From positions 1 through 64,000 of the forward strand of contig JBMTQX010000003.1 in NCBI GenBank assembly GCA_049446715.1: DNA of 64,000 nt, written 5' to 3'. Under the pieces are notes generated by a model. It was not told the origin of the DNA, searched no databases, and saw only the letters and a list, made by a program, of their open reading frames with translations. The stretch is from Eutrophocola sp049446715. Its GTDB lineage: Bacteria; Pseudomonadota; Gammaproteobacteria; Pseudomonadales; Pseudohongiellaceae. Shown in pieces: positions 25,185 to 34,386 of this stretch; position 1 is the first letter of the stretch, and each line of letters begins with the position of its first letter. Both the position numbers and the translations under genes were made by a program.

Positions 25185-25922
25185 TTACCAGTTGATGTTG
25201 GCCGCGAGGACGTTGCTAAACTGCATAATGGACTCTTCCTTTTCGCCCACTACCACCAGGTTTCCGCCACGGGTCGGATGGATGATGCCTTCAAAACGCC
25301 CATCCGAGATGGGCACGTCTTCAGCCAGTGGTGAGTTCGGGATCACCATGACAGTCACGGGACCGACATCACCTTTCATGATCAGGTGAAAACCCTGGAT
25401 GCCATTGGCAAAGTCGACCCAGCAGTCCTTGCCCAGGTTGATCTTCAGGCGCTCCATCTCGTCGGATGCGGCAAAATCGGTACCCACCCAGCTGACCATC
25501 ATGGAATTCACATCCTGCAGGCTGATGGAAGATTCGTCTCCCAGGAAATCGATTTCGCTGTACAGGTGTGAGAACACCATGTCTTCCATGGGGTTGGCAG
25601 GTTGTTCAAAGACCAGCGCGGCCACGCCAATGAAAAAGGCCAGGGTCGCGGCGATAGCCGAGTTGCGGCGCCAGGAAGAATCATTGGCGGCAGCAATTTG
25701 CGTGTCTGGATGCAGTGTGCCCTCCGGGATAGCCAGCAAAGCCTGGTGCAGGGAGGCCGGGGCTGTCACCGAAGACAGGCTGGCGCTGAGGGCGTCATCA
25801 AACCTTTTCAGGTCGTTAACCAGGTGCTGGCGCTGGGGGTTGCCAGCCAGTGCCTGCCGGAATTCCGCGGAGTCATCATGCGGATTGGCATGGGCTCTCT
25901 CGAGAAATTGTTGCTCGTTCAT
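25185..25922 (-). CDS. DUF3379-like membrane protein, probable anti-sigma partner
   Basis: The 245-residue protein has a cytoplasmic helical N-terminus (MNEQQFLERAHANPHDD, then ALAGNPQRQHLVNDLKRFDD), one transmembrane helix at about residues 88-105 (NSAIAATLAFFIGVAALVF), and a periplasmic domain ending in HPTRGGNLVVVGEKEE. This matches the DUF3379 layout, found next to ECF sigma genes and thought to act as anti-sigma factors. It is downstream of the ECF sigma gene on the same strand. The start at 25922 is chosen over the 54-codon longer frame. The signal sensed is unknown. Confidence 0.75.
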   Translation of the reverse strand: MNEQQFLERAHANPHDDSAEFRQALAGNPQRQHLVNDLKRFDDALSASLSSVTAPASLHQALLAIPEGTLHPDTQIAAANDSSWRRNSAIAATLAFFIGVAALVFEQPANPMEDMVFSHLYSEIDFLGDESSISLQDVNSMMVSWVGTDFAASDEMERLKINLGKDCWVDFANGIQGFHLIMKGDVGPVTVMVIPNSPLAEDVPISDGRFEGIIHPTRGGNLVVVGEKEESIMQFSNVLAANINW

Positions 25923-26279
25923 CACTATTTCGGGTCTCTTTCCAAAGTCTCTCGTAATTCTGTCGTTTCCGTCAGGGCCATGGGCTACGGTTTGTCCATG
26001 GCTGGCAGGGCATAAACGGTTACATATCTGAAAAACGCTTATCAGACCCGATCGTCTGAAGATTTCTTTTATGCCCGCCAAGCGTCTGTCCCGACCAGAC
26101 AGAATGGTTGTTCTTCTTATTTTGGTCCTGCTACTGCTTCTTATTATGGGTACTTCTTATGGGTACTTATGGGTACTTTTGGTTTCTACGGCTTCTAACT
26201 ACTGCAACTCATAAAGACGGAATCATTGGCCAAAGTCTCGTTGTCGCGATTTTTGCACAATGACGTACGGTGGCGGTGG
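25923..26279. other. Spacer with a short tandem repeat between sigma and anti-sigma genes
   Basis: This 357-base gap separates the two minus-strand genes, unusually long for a sigma/anti-sigma pair, which are often coupled. At about 26144-26178 the decamer TTATGGGTAC occurs three times at spacings of 13 and 11 bases, within a C/T-rich tract. No ORF with a ribosome-binding site and no terminator stands out. Confidence 0.45.
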
Positions 26280-26840
26280 TCAGTCCCCGCTGGTGTCTTC
26301 CAGGCGTTCCTTTAATTTGTTGCGTGCCCGGAACAACCGGGTCATGACCGTGTTGTTGTTCAAATCCAGCATCTGGCCGATTTCCTCGCCACTGAATCCA
26401 CCTACAACCTGCAGCAGCAGGGGGTCTCGATATTCAGGCTCCAGTTCGGCCATGGCCTTGTAGAGCAGTTCCCGGTCGAGCAACTGGTCCGGTTCCAGCT
26501 TGTCGTTCTCCGGCAGCGAGTAATCATCCAGATCATCGGTTTCCGGGCGGTACTTTTCATACAGCCGGGCATTTTCCCGTCTCAGTATGGTAAACAGCCA
26601 GGCTTTTGCCGCCCCCGGATTTTCCAGACTGTCCAGTGCCCGCCAGGCCCTCAGGAAGGTCTCCTGGGTAAGATCCTCTGCCACTTGCCGGCTTTTACTG
26701 AGCCAGAAAGCGTAGCGGAAGATATCGTTGTAGTACTCACCCACCAGTGCTTCGTAGCGGCCTTTTTTGCTGGTCTTGCCAGCTGCGCCACTGTCACTAT
26801 CGTTTATGACCGGTGAGCCATCTTTTTCTTTCGCAGGCAT
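26280..26840 (-). CDS. ECF-family RNA polymerase sigma factor
   Basis: An extracytoplasmic-function sigma-70 factor of 186 residues. Region 2 is GEYYNDIFRYAFWLSKSRQV then AEDLTQETFLRAWRAL (core binding and -10 recognition); region 4 is LEPEYRDPLLLQVVGGFSGE then EIGQMLDLNNNTVMTRLFRA (helix-turn-helix for the -35). A Ser/Gly/Lys-rich tail precedes region 2. The start at 26840 (MPAKEKDG) is the most likely, although AAAG is the only ribosome-binding hint. It is divergent from phoB. The partner is the DUF3379-like protein downstream. Confidence 0.88.
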   Translation of the reverse strand: MPAKEKDGSPVINDSDSGAAGKTSKKGRYEALVGEYYNDIFRYAFWLSKSRQVAEDLTQETFLRAWRALDSLENPGAAKAWLFTILRRENARLYEKYRPETDDLDDYSLPENDKLEPDQLLDRELLYKAMAELEPEYRDPLLLQVVGGFSGEEIGQMLDLNNNTVMTRLFRARNKLKERLEDTSGD

Positions 26841-27073
26841 CTTTATAAAAATAGCTTTAAAAAACAGGGATTTTTCCGGGGGAAAACAGCGGAGCATTAT
26901 GGCTGATGCCTGACTCACTTAGCAAGAAAACCCCCGGCAATCGCTGGCTTCAGGCTTCGTTAAAATCGCGTTAAATTAAATGTTATCCTTCAAATGTCTT
27001 TACCCAATCTTAATCGATTGGTGCTACTCTTTTTGGCCATGTTAATGCCTGTCCCACCACTTTGCGGAAGTTC

Positions 27074-27769
27074 ATGAGCAAGAAAAAAATCATTATTATC
27101 GAGGATGAGCCCGATATTCTCGAGGTTCTGAGTTACAACCTTAAACGCGAAGGCTTTGAGGTATTTTCTGCCACCAATGGCACCCTGGGATTGTCGCTGG
27201 CCGAAAAGGAACTGCCCGATTTGATCCTGCTGGACCTTATGCTCCCCGGAATGGATGGCATCGAAATCTGCAGCAGCATAAAGAACAATCCGGTTACCCA
27301 GAATGCCCTCATCATCATGGTCACTGCCAAGGGTGAAGAAAGCGATATCGTGCTCGGATTGGGTGTCGGCGCCGACGACTATATCACCAAGCCATTCAGT
27401 CCCAAGGAACTGGTGGCACGGGTCAAGGCAGTTCTGCGTCGGGGTAATCTGGTTGAAACTGCACCGGCAACAGAGAAAGTGGCCGTTGGCGGGCTCTCTA
27501 TTGATACCAGCAAATACGAAGTCACTATCGATGGTCGTGAGATTCGTTTGACCGCGACCGAGTTTCGCCTGCTGCATTATCTGGCCAGCAACCCGGGTCG
27601 CGTGTTTTCACGTGAACAGCTCCTGAGTCGTGCCATGGGTGATGATGTGGTCGTGGTGGACCGCAATATCGATGTGCACATTCGCGGCATTCGCAAAAAA
27701 ATGGACATTGACCCACCTGTTATCGAAACGATTCGGGGAGTCGGTTACCGGCTAAGGGAACTGGCCTGA
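27074..27769 (+). CDS. phoB: Phosphate regulon response regulator PhoB
   Basis: An OmpR-class two-component regulator of 231 residues. The receiver domain has acidic residues in IIEDEPDI, phospho-acceptor Asp54 in LILLDLMLPGMDG, and the switch Lys in DDYITKPFSPKEL. The winged-helix C-terminus has LTATEFRLLHYLASNPGRVF and the recognition part RNIDVHIRGIRKKM ending GVGYRLREL. PhoB binds Pho boxes and activates pst, porin and related genes in phosphate limitation. The start at 27074 follows GGAAG. phoR lies 109 bases downstream. Confidence 0.95.
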   Translation: MSKKKIIIIEDEPDILEVLSYNLKREGFEVFSATNGTLGLSLAEKELPDLILLDLMLPGMDGIEICSSIKNNPVTQNALIIMVTAKGEESDIVLGLGVGADDYITKPFSPKELVARVKAVLRRGNLVETAPATEKVAVGGLSIDTSKYEVTIDGREIRLTATEFRLLHYLASNPGRVFSREQLLSRAMGDDVVVVDRNIDVHIRGIRKKMDIDPPVIETIRGVGYRLRELA

Positions 27770-27878
27770 GCCGAAGGCAGCCACCAGGGTTGCCTCTTGC
27801 TCTATAATTACCTTTTTTCGGCTTTCTTTCTGCTTGCTGTAGGCAGCAAGCCGATTCCCGCAGAGTTTTGCTAACGGC

Positions 27879-29657
27879 ATGATTTTCAAATCACATTACT
27901 TCTGGCGCACCTACCTGGGCTATGTGAGCGTGGCGTTACTGGGCACCTTCCTGTATGCGGCTTCCCTCCTGCCGCGGGCCGGAGAACAGGTGGTCGCCAA
28001 TCTGCAACAAACCATGTCAGCGGTATCGGAAGCTTTACTGGTGGCTATGGGGCCTGCTGTCCAGAATCTGGATTATGAGGGCGTTCGCCGGACGGCTGGC
28101 ACCATCGCAGAAAGCAGCGGCCTGCGCATCACTATCATTGACCACAATGGTGTCGTTCTGGCGGATTCCCATGAGGATCCCTTTGCCATGGACAACCATC
28201 TCCGACGTCCTGAAATCCAGGCAGCCTATACGTCGGGCACCGGCATGGCGCAGCGTTACAGCTTTACGCTGGAAGAGGGCTTCAGGTATATGGCTCGCAG
28301 CCTGGTCTACAGGGATAATTTCCTGGGCTTTGTCCGCGTAGCCAAGCCAGAAAGCGTGCTGACCAGCGAAATCAGGAGGATGCAAACCCTGATTCTGCGC
28401 AATGCAGCTGTCATGGCATTTTTTATCCTCTTGCTGGCTTTCTATCTGGCCTCGCGCCAGGCAGCTAAAGTCGAAGAACTGTCCAAGGTCGCCCAGGAGA
28501 TTGCCCAGGGTAATTTTTCCCGGCGCATCCCGGAAGGTAATGCCCTCGGCTTGAAGAAGCTGGCCGAAACGATCAACCACATGGCGCGCAGCTCGGCCCG
28601 ACGTGTTACCGATGTCACGGCTGACCGCAACCGCCTCTCTACTGTTTTCACTTGCATGGTAGAAGGTGTCATCGACGTCGACATGAGCCAGAATATCCTG
28701 CATATCAATGAAGCGGCGGCACGACTGCTGCAGGTCAATGAAAAGGGATGTATTGGCAAGCCGTTGTGGCAAGAGGTGCGCAACCAGACCATTACCAGCG
28801 CTCTGGACCAGGCCATCAGCACGCAGTCGGTGATCAAGACCCAGATGCGGCTGAACCGCGAATCCGATCAGCTAGTGGTGGATATTTACGCTGCGTCACT
28901 CAGCAATGATGAAGGCGAGCCCATTGGTGCCGTACTCGTGCTCAATGATATATCCGAGCTGAAAAACCTGGAGCGGGTTCGCACGGATTTTGTTGCCAAT
29001 GCGTCACATGAGTTGAAAACACCGATCACGGCGATTCGCGGTCTTACCGAAACCATACTCGGCGACGATGACGTGGATCGCGAAACCATGATGCACTTCA
29101 TCGAACGTGTTCATGCCCAAAGCCTCAGGCTGTCGCAGCTGGTAGGTGACCTGATGACTTTATCGCGCCTTGAAAGTAGTCAGACGGATGATGACTTCAC
29201 ACGGATGAATATCGTTGATCTCGCCCGCCAGGCTGCTCGTGCCGGACAAGCCGCTGCAGAAGAGAAAGGTCACGAACTGGATGCTGAGTTGCCGGATACT
29301 GAACTTATGATTTACGGTGACCGGCAGAATCTAAGCCAGTTGCTCGACAACCTTATCGATAACGCCATCAAGTACACGACAAATCCGGGAATTATCACGG
29401 TTCGGGTATTCCAGGATGATGGTTTTGCCGTTCTGCAGGTCAGCGATACCGGAATCGGTATCAGTCCCCAGTACCAGCAACGTGTGTTCGAGCGTTTTTA
29501 CCGCGTAGACAAAGCGCGCTCACAAAGTCTTGGCGGCACCGGTCTGGGCCTGTCCATCGTCAAGAATATTGCCGAGAAGCATGGAGCTACCCTGGAGGTT
29601 GAAAGCCAGCTGGGTAGCGGCTCGACATTTACATTCAGAATGCCTCTGGAACCCTAG
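27879..29657 (+). CDS. phoR: Phosphate regulon sensor histidine kinase PhoR
   Basis: The partner kinase of PhoB, 592 residues. Order: N-terminal transmembrane helix (about 10-28), extracytoplasmic sensor segment, second helix at about 168-190 (NAAVMAFFILLLAFYLA), HAMP (VAQEIAQGNFSRRIPEG), PAS domain, HisKA with phospho-His377 in VANASHELKTPITAI, and HATPase with N-box NLIDNAIKY, G1 DTGIGISP and G2 GGTGLGLSIVKNI. E. coli PhoR lacks the large periplasmic domain; this longer form resembles those of Pseudomonas relatives and Gram-positives. It is probably controlled together with PstSCAB and PhoU 2-6 kb downstream. Confidence 0.93.
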   Translation: MIFKSHYFWRTYLGYVSVALLGTFLYAASLLPRAGEQVVANLQQTMSAVSEALLVAMGPAVQNLDYEGVRRTAGTIAESSGLRITIIDHNGVVLADSHEDPFAMDNHLRRPEIQAAYTSGTGMAQRYSFTLEEGFRYMARSLVYRDNFLGFVRVAKPESVLTSEIRRMQTLILRNAAVMAFFILLLAFYLASRQAAKVEELSKVAQEIAQGNFSRRIPEGNALGLKKLAETINHMARSSARRVTDVTADRNRLSTVFTCMVEGVIDVDMSQNILHINEAAARLLQVNEKGCIGKPLWQEVRNQTITSALDQAISTQSVIKTQMRLNRESDQLVVDIYAASLSNDEGEPIGAVLVLNDISELKNLERVRTDFVANASHELKTPITAIRGLTETILGDDDVDRETMMHFIERVHAQSLRLSQLVGDLMTLSRLESSQTDDDFTRMNIVDLARQAARAGQAAAEEKGHELDAELPDTELMIYGDRQNLSQLLDNLIDNAIKYTTNPGIITVRVFQDDGFAVLQVSDTGIGISPQYQQRVFERFYRVDKARSQSLGGTGLGLSIVKNIAEKHGATLEVESQLGSGSTFTFRMPLEP

Positions 29658-29674
29658 GCATCAACTGAAGCCTG

Positions 29675-29706
29675 AAAAAAACGGGACCTGGTAAACCAGA
29701 TCCCGT
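29675..29706 (-). terminator. Terminator between phoR and the porin gene
   Basis: AACGGGACCTGG..CCAGATCCCGTT forms a stem of about 11 bp with one mismatch and a TAAA loop. On the minus strand it is followed by a run of T (from AAAAAA at 29675-29680), so it best terminates the porin transcript; it may also end phoR. Confidence 0.75.
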
Positions 29707-29743
29707 TCTCGCATGCCGACGGACCGGCAATTCAGACTGTTAA

Positions 29744-31189
29744 TTAAAACGATACATCCCACTGGAAGCGCAGACGATTGTCGGTTTCGTCCTGGCTCAG
29801 GAATGAATCGTCCAGGGTAAGTCGTGAAACATCCAAAGTCAGCTTGTTGTTATGCCCATTGAAGAACCAGTTGGCACCAAGTGTTGTTTCTCTGCGCTCG
29901 TTATCCAGGCCAAGATCGACCCTGTTGGGTTCATCCACAAAGGCGTGACGGATGGCCAGCTCAAGTTCTTCCGGAAACGATGGGAAAATATTGTGGAAGA
30001 AGTAACCGGCCTGGACATAACCGCCTGTCAGTTCATGCTCGCCGCCATTCACATTGTCGTTTATCACTTTGCGATGGTATTCCTGCTGAGCTGAGAAGCC
30101 CCTGTACTTGAAGGCAAATTCCTGCACCATCTGGTCAATATCGTACTGATCCGAGGCCGCGTTGGCAGGGTTTTCGAAGCCGTCGAGATTGCCGCAACCT
30201 GAAGATGACCAGCGAGTACAGCTGCCCGTTGTGGTCATGCCGGCAATGGCAAAGCTGCCTGTAGGAAGGTCTGTATATTCAACATCTGTTTGTCGCCAGG
30301 CCAGGTCCCGACCCGTGAAATTCCACTGCAGCCTGCCCATGTACATCATGTTGTTGTCCGTGTTGTTGACACCACGGCCTTCGCCATTGAACACGCCGGC
30401 ATAAAAACGCATGTCCGCCGGTGTTTCCTTGAAGATATGCCCCCTGACCTGCATACCAACCTGACGGTCAATGGTGAAAACACGGTTGGCAATGGAGCGT
30501 TCAACAAATTGCTGTCTACCAGAGGAATCGACACGTTCACGGTTGAGGTCAATTTTCCACTGACCTACCCGAATGCCACCCCAGTCCCATTTGGCGATAT
30601 CCATACGCCAGTCGATTACCCTGGCACTGGCATTGGCGCTGCTGTCATCGGTGTCCCGTGAAGGCTGCAGATCCACTTCAAAATAGTATTCCAGCCAGGG
30701 CTTGAAGCCATGACCGCCTATTTTCATCCGCAACCGGCGCGCTTCGAAATTATTCTGGTTCTCGGCGTTGAACTGGGAAATCTGTCTTGGATCGGACCGG
30801 TAGGGGGTTGTAAAACGTGTCTGCGCCCGCCATTGCAGGCTGGTCTCGAAATTGCCATCCCGTGTTGCCAGGCGGAAGCCGCTGCCAGTCTGGCTGGCCA
30901 AGACAGGGAAGTCTGCCTCGATCTGCTCGTTGACCTGCGCTGCGATACGTTGGTCCAGGTCAACGACTTCGACATTTGAAGACGCCGAAACTGGACGCGA
31001 AACAACAAGGTCATCGCTGCTGAGGGAGTCCCTCGCGATCAGCAGATCATACTGTTCCTGGGTGATTGCTCCATTACCCAGAAGAATATCCAGCAATTCA
31101 GCGTCGGCGGCATAAGCGGCTGATGCGTAATGGCATAAAGTGGCCGCTAGCAGGGCCTGATTTAAGCGTAAAAGGGACTTTTTCTTCAT
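29744..31189 (-). CDS. Phosphate-selective porin O/P family outer-membrane protein
   Basis: The 481-residue protein has a signal peptide (KKKSLLRLNQALLAATLCHY to AYA-AD), a short N-terminal helical part with LLDILLGNGAITQEQYDLLI, then a beta-barrel ending in the outer-membrane C-terminal Phe (FQWDVSF). This matches the OprP/OprO family (PF07396), trimeric channels for phosphate or polyphosphate induced by PhoB. It is divergently transcribed from pstS across a 304-base spacer, which fits shared PhoB control. Some family members take other anions, so specificity is inferred from context. Confidence 0.88.
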   Translation of the reverse strand: MKKKSLLRLNQALLAATLCHYASAAYAADAELLDILLGNGAITQEQYDLLIARDSLSSDDLVVSRPVSASSNVEVVDLDQRIAAQVNEQIEADFPVLASQTGSGFRLATRDGNFETSLQWRAQTRFTTPYRSDPRQISQFNAENQNNFEARRLRMKIGGHGFKPWLEYYFEVDLQPSRDTDDSSANASARVIDWRMDIAKWDWGGIRVGQWKIDLNRERVDSSGRQQFVERSIANRVFTIDRQVGMQVRGHIFKETPADMRFYAGVFNGEGRGVNNTDNNMMYMGRLQWNFTGRDLAWRQTDVEYTDLPTGSFAIAGMTTTGSCTRWSSSGCGNLDGFENPANAASDQYDIDQMVQEFAFKYRGFSAQQEYHRKVINDNVNGGEHELTGGYVQAGYFFHNIFPSFPEELELAIRHAFVDEPNRVDLGLDNERRETTLGANWFFNGHNNKLTLDVSRLTLDDSFLSQDETDNRLRFQWDVSF

Positions 31190-31420
31190 TTAATTGACTC
31201 CGTGCCGAGGCAGGCCGATGTAATTGGCGCGGATTGTCACAGAGAATTATTAAGATTAAATGAAGAGAGTGTTAAGTTTTAAATTTTAAGTAAAGCGGAG
31301 GTTAAGGATATGTGAATCAGCCCAGGATATACGCGGGTTTGGGCTGGATATGTCGGTATCGTGGTTAACCGCATGAAAATAAGTTACGGGATTCTCCTAA
31401 AGATATGAGTTTCTTTATGA

Positions 31421-31460
31421 AATCTTAATAGAGTAATGACAGAATGCCCGCCATTAAAAT
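31421..31460 (+). promoter_or_regulatory. Candidate Pho box and -10 element upstream of pstS
   Basis: On the minus strand this reads CTGTCATTACTCTATTAAG, one perfect Pho-box heptamer followed at 11-base spacing by a weak second. TAAAAT at 31455-31460 lies 12 bases downstream, the usual distance of a -10 from a Pho box, about 35 bases before the pstS ATG. The orientation and the second repeat are imperfect, so this is a candidate only. The rest of the 31190-31493 spacer is AT-rich with several GTTAAG repeats. Confidence 0.35.
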
Positions 31461-31493
31461 ACGTCCGTCTCTGCCATAGGGAACCTGCCATTA

Positions 31494-32450
31494 ATGAACA
31501 CCTTTAAAATGCCTCAAACACTGAACATGCTTGCATTGATTGCCGCAGGAATACTGATCTCGGCCTGCTCACAGGATGATGGTGCGGGCTCAGGTCAGGA
31601 GTCTGACGGGGAACTGCGTGGCGTCGTCAGTCTCGACGGTTCCAGCACCGTATTCCCGATCAGTGAAGCCGTGGCGGAAGAGTTCCTGACTGTGGCGCCG
31701 CGTGTACGGGTAACAGTTGGTGTGTCTGGCACTGGCGGAGGATTCAAGAAATTCCTGGCGTCCGAAACTGATATCAACGATGCCTCCCGAACAATCAAGG
31801 AGTCCGAGCGGATGGAGGCCGAGGCCAAAGGTATCGACTACCTGGAAATCCCGGTTGCCTTTGACGGGCTTTCAGTGGTCGTGAACAAGAACAATGACTG
31901 GGTCGATTTCCTGACCGTACAGGAACTGCAGATGATCTGGCAGCCCGGCAGTATGGTCGACAGCTGGGACGATATTCGTCCGAACTGGCCGGCTGAACCA
32001 ATTCGCCTATATGGGCCAGGCACCGACTCCGGTACTTTCGACTATTTCACCGAAGCCGTGAACGGCGAATCCGGCGCCTCACGTCCAGACTATACAGCCA
32101 GTGAAGACGACAATGTTCTGGTGCAGGGTATTGCCGGCGACGAGAACGCCATGGGCTTCTTTGGTTATGCCTACTACATCGAAAATAATGACAAGCTGAA
32201 GGTGGTGCCGATTGATGGCGGCAATGGCCCGGTTACACCGACTCCGACCACCATCAATGATGGTACCTATAGCCCCCTGTCACGCCCGATTTTCATTTAC
32301 CTGAACACTGCCAGCCTGGCGCGGCAGGAAGTGAAAGCCTTTGTGGAGTTCTACCTGGAAAGTGCCGGGCAACTGGCCAGCGAAGTGGGCTATATCGCTC
32401 TGCCTGAGGATATGTACCAGGCATCACGGGACCAGGTTGCGGCTTATTAA
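31494..32450 (+). CDS. pstS: Phosphate-binding lipoprotein PstS
   Basis: The periplasmic substrate-binding component of the high-affinity phosphate ABC transporter. The 318-residue precursor has a lipobox at LISAC (Cys25), so it is a lipoprotein rather than a free periplasmic protein. Phosphate-binding motifs are LDGSSTVFPISEAVAEEF, VSGTGGGFKKF, DASRTIKESE and GPGTDSGTFDYFTE. This sequence type is the SphX/PstS-like subfamily found in many marine bacteria. It is the first gene of pstSCAB-phoU, 88 bases before pstC. Confidence 0.93.
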   Translation: MNTFKMPQTLNMLALIAAGILISACSQDDGAGSGQESDGELRGVVSLDGSSTVFPISEAVAEEFLTVAPRVRVTVGVSGTGGGFKKFLASETDINDASRTIKESERMEAEAKGIDYLEIPVAFDGLSVVVNKNNDWVDFLTVQELQMIWQPGSMVDSWDDIRPNWPAEPIRLYGPGTDSGTFDYFTEAVNGESGASRPDYTASEDDNVLVQGIAGDENAMGFFGYAYYIENNDKLKVVPIDGGNGPVTPTPTTINDGTYSPLSRPIFIYLNTASLARQEVKAFVEFYLESAGQLASEVGYIALPEDMYQASRDQVAAY

Positions 32451-32537
32451 TCCCTTAATAATCTCTTGCTAAAGTTTGCTGGTTTATTCGTCTACAATGC
32501 GTAGACTGCCCAAACAGGTACCGGCAAAAGAATTTCC

Positions 32538-33497
32538 ATGACTGAAAAGCAATTAGCGACTGCCTCCGCAGCCGATCTGGCGGCCGAGCCTGGTAAACGT
32601 GTGACTATCAACAAATCGGGCATACGTTGGGGGGAAGCCCTCATCAAGAGCTGGCTGGGGCTGTGTGCTTTCATTTCCATTGTCACTACTGCCGCGATTG
32701 TGTTTCTGCTGCTGTCCGAAACGCTGAAATTTTTCGAGAGCGTTTCCCCGGCTGAATTCTTTCTCGGCACTACCTGGACGCCGCTGTTTGAACCGAGCTC
32801 GTTCGGTGTGCTGCCGCTGGTCTGGGGCACCATGATTGTCACCGTCGGTGCCGCTATCATTGCCATTCCGACCGGTCTGGCCAGTGCCATCTACCTGAGT
32901 GAATATGCTTCCGACCGGGTTCGACGCATCATCAAGCCGGTGCTGGAACTGCTGGCGGGTATTCCTACCGTGGTCTATGGCTATTTCGCCCTGACCTTTG
33001 TCACCCCCAGCCTGCGCAATATCTTTCCGGATATCCAGGTGTTCAATGCGCTCAGTGCGGCCATCGTGGTCGGCATCATGATTCTGCCGATGGTTGCCAC
33101 GCTGAGTGACAACGCCTTGCGTGCGGTACCAGTCAGCCTGCGTCAGGGGGCCTATGCCCTGGGCGCCACTTCCTACGAGGTAACTACCCGTGTAGTCGTC
33201 CCCGCCGGGTTGTCCGGAGTCATGGCGTCCTTCCTGCTGGCCATATCCCGCGCGATCGGCGAGACCATGGCGGTGACCCTTGCGGCAGGACAGACGCCGA
33301 ACATGTCACTGAGTATGTTTGAAAGTATCCAGACCATGACTGCCTACATCGTACAGGTATCACTGGGTGATACGCCCAGCGGTGGTATTGCCTACCAGAC
33401 GCTGTTTGCCGTGGCGACGCTGCTGTTCGCGATCACCCTGGTGATCAATATCGTGTCGCAGTTGATCCTGAACCGTTTCCGCGAAGTCTATGACTGA
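32538..33497 (+). CDS. pstC: Phosphate ABC transporter permease PstC
   Basis: Inner-membrane permease of 319 residues with six hydrophobic helices and the BPD_transp_1 domain. A basic cytoplasmic N-terminus precedes the first helix (LCAFISIVTTAAIVFLLLSE). The coupling-helix motif is ALGATSYEVTTRVVVPAGLS with AISRAIGETMAVTLAAG after it, the PstC/PstA signature that contacts PstB. Its 3' end overlaps pstA by 8 bases, implying coupled translation. Confidence 0.95.
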   Translation: MTEKQLATASAADLAAEPGKRVTINKSGIRWGEALIKSWLGLCAFISIVTTAAIVFLLLSETLKFFESVSPAEFFLGTTWTPLFEPSSFGVLPLVWGTMIVTVGAAIIAIPTGLASAIYLSEYASDRVRRIIKPVLELLAGIPTVVYGYFALTFVTPSLRNIFPDIQVFNALSAAIVVGIMILPMVATLSDNALRAVPVSLRQGAYALGATSYEVTTRVVVPAGLSGVMASFLLAISRAIGETMAVTLAAGQTPNMSLSMFESIQTMTAYIVQVSLGDTPSGGIAYQTLFAVATLLFAITLVINIVSQLILNRFREVYD

Positions 33498-34386
33498 GGC
33501 TGCCATCGTGTCTTTTTCATCCGAACAAGAAAGCATCTACCTGGCCAGACGCCATCGCAAGGCGAAGCTGTTTGCCCTGTTCTGCGCGGCCATTACCTGG
33601 TCCGGTGTGCTGCTGCTGGGCATTCTGCTGTATCAGGTTTCCATCGATGGCTTCCGTTGGCTGGACTGGCAGTTCATTGACAGTTTTCCGTCCCGTTTTC
33701 CGGAGCGAGCCGGTATCAAATCGGCCCTGGTCGGTACCGTCTGGCTGATCTGCCTGGTGGCACTGATCTCGATTCCTGTCGGGGTATCCACCGCCCTGTA
33801 CCTGGAAGAGTTTGCCGGCAAAGGGCGCCTGGCCAAGATCATTGAGGTCAATATCGCCAACCTGGCCGGTGTGCCTTCCATTGTCTACGGTATTCTGGGC
33901 CTGGCCATCTTCGTACGCTACCTGTCACTGGAGCGCAGCCTCATATCCGGTGCCCTGACCATGAGCCTGTTGATCCTGCCGGTCATCATCATCGCCAGCC
34001 GCGAAGCCATCAAGACCGTGCCGCAAAGTATCCGTTATGCCGCCTATTCACTGGGCGCCACCAAGTGGCAGACGACCTGGGCGCATGTCCTGCCGGCGTC
34101 TTTCCCCGGCATCATGACCGGTGTCATCCTGGCGCTGTCGCGTGCCATTGGTGAAACTGCGCCGCTGATCATGATCGGTGCGCTGACTTTCGTGGCTTTT
34201 CTGCCAGAAGGGCCCATGGATTCGTTTACCGCACTGCCCATCCAGATTTACAACTGGGTATCGCGTCCCCAGGAAGAGTTTCATGAACTGGCGGCCGCGG
34301 GTATCATCATTCTTCTTGCCGTCCTGCTTATCATGAATGCCACAGCTATCTTTATCCGCAACAAGACTGAACGGAGATTGAAATAA
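33490..34386 (+). CDS. pstA: Phosphate ABC transporter permease PstA
   Basis: Second inner-membrane permease, 298 residues and six helices. The motif AAYSLGATKWQTTWAHVLPA followed by LALSRAIGETAPLIMIGA mirrors that of PstC. The conserved NIANLAGVPSIVYGILGL helix is typical for PstA. Its start lies inside the pstC end (8-base overlap) and its stop overlaps the pstB ATG by one base. Confidence 0.95.
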   Translation: MTEAAIVSFSSEQESIYLARRHRKAKLFALFCAAITWSGVLLLGILLYQVSIDGFRWLDWQFIDSFPSRFPERAGIKSALVGTVWLICLVALISIPVGVSTALYLEEFAGKGRLAKIIEVNIANLAGVPSIVYGILGLAIFVRYLSLERSLISGALTMSLLILPVIIIASREAIKTVPQSIRYAAYSLGATKWQTTWAHVLPASFPGIMTGVILALSRAIGETAPLIMIGALTFVAFLPEGPMDSFTALPIQIYNWVSRPQEEFHELAAAGIIILLAVLLIMNATAIFIRNKTERRLK

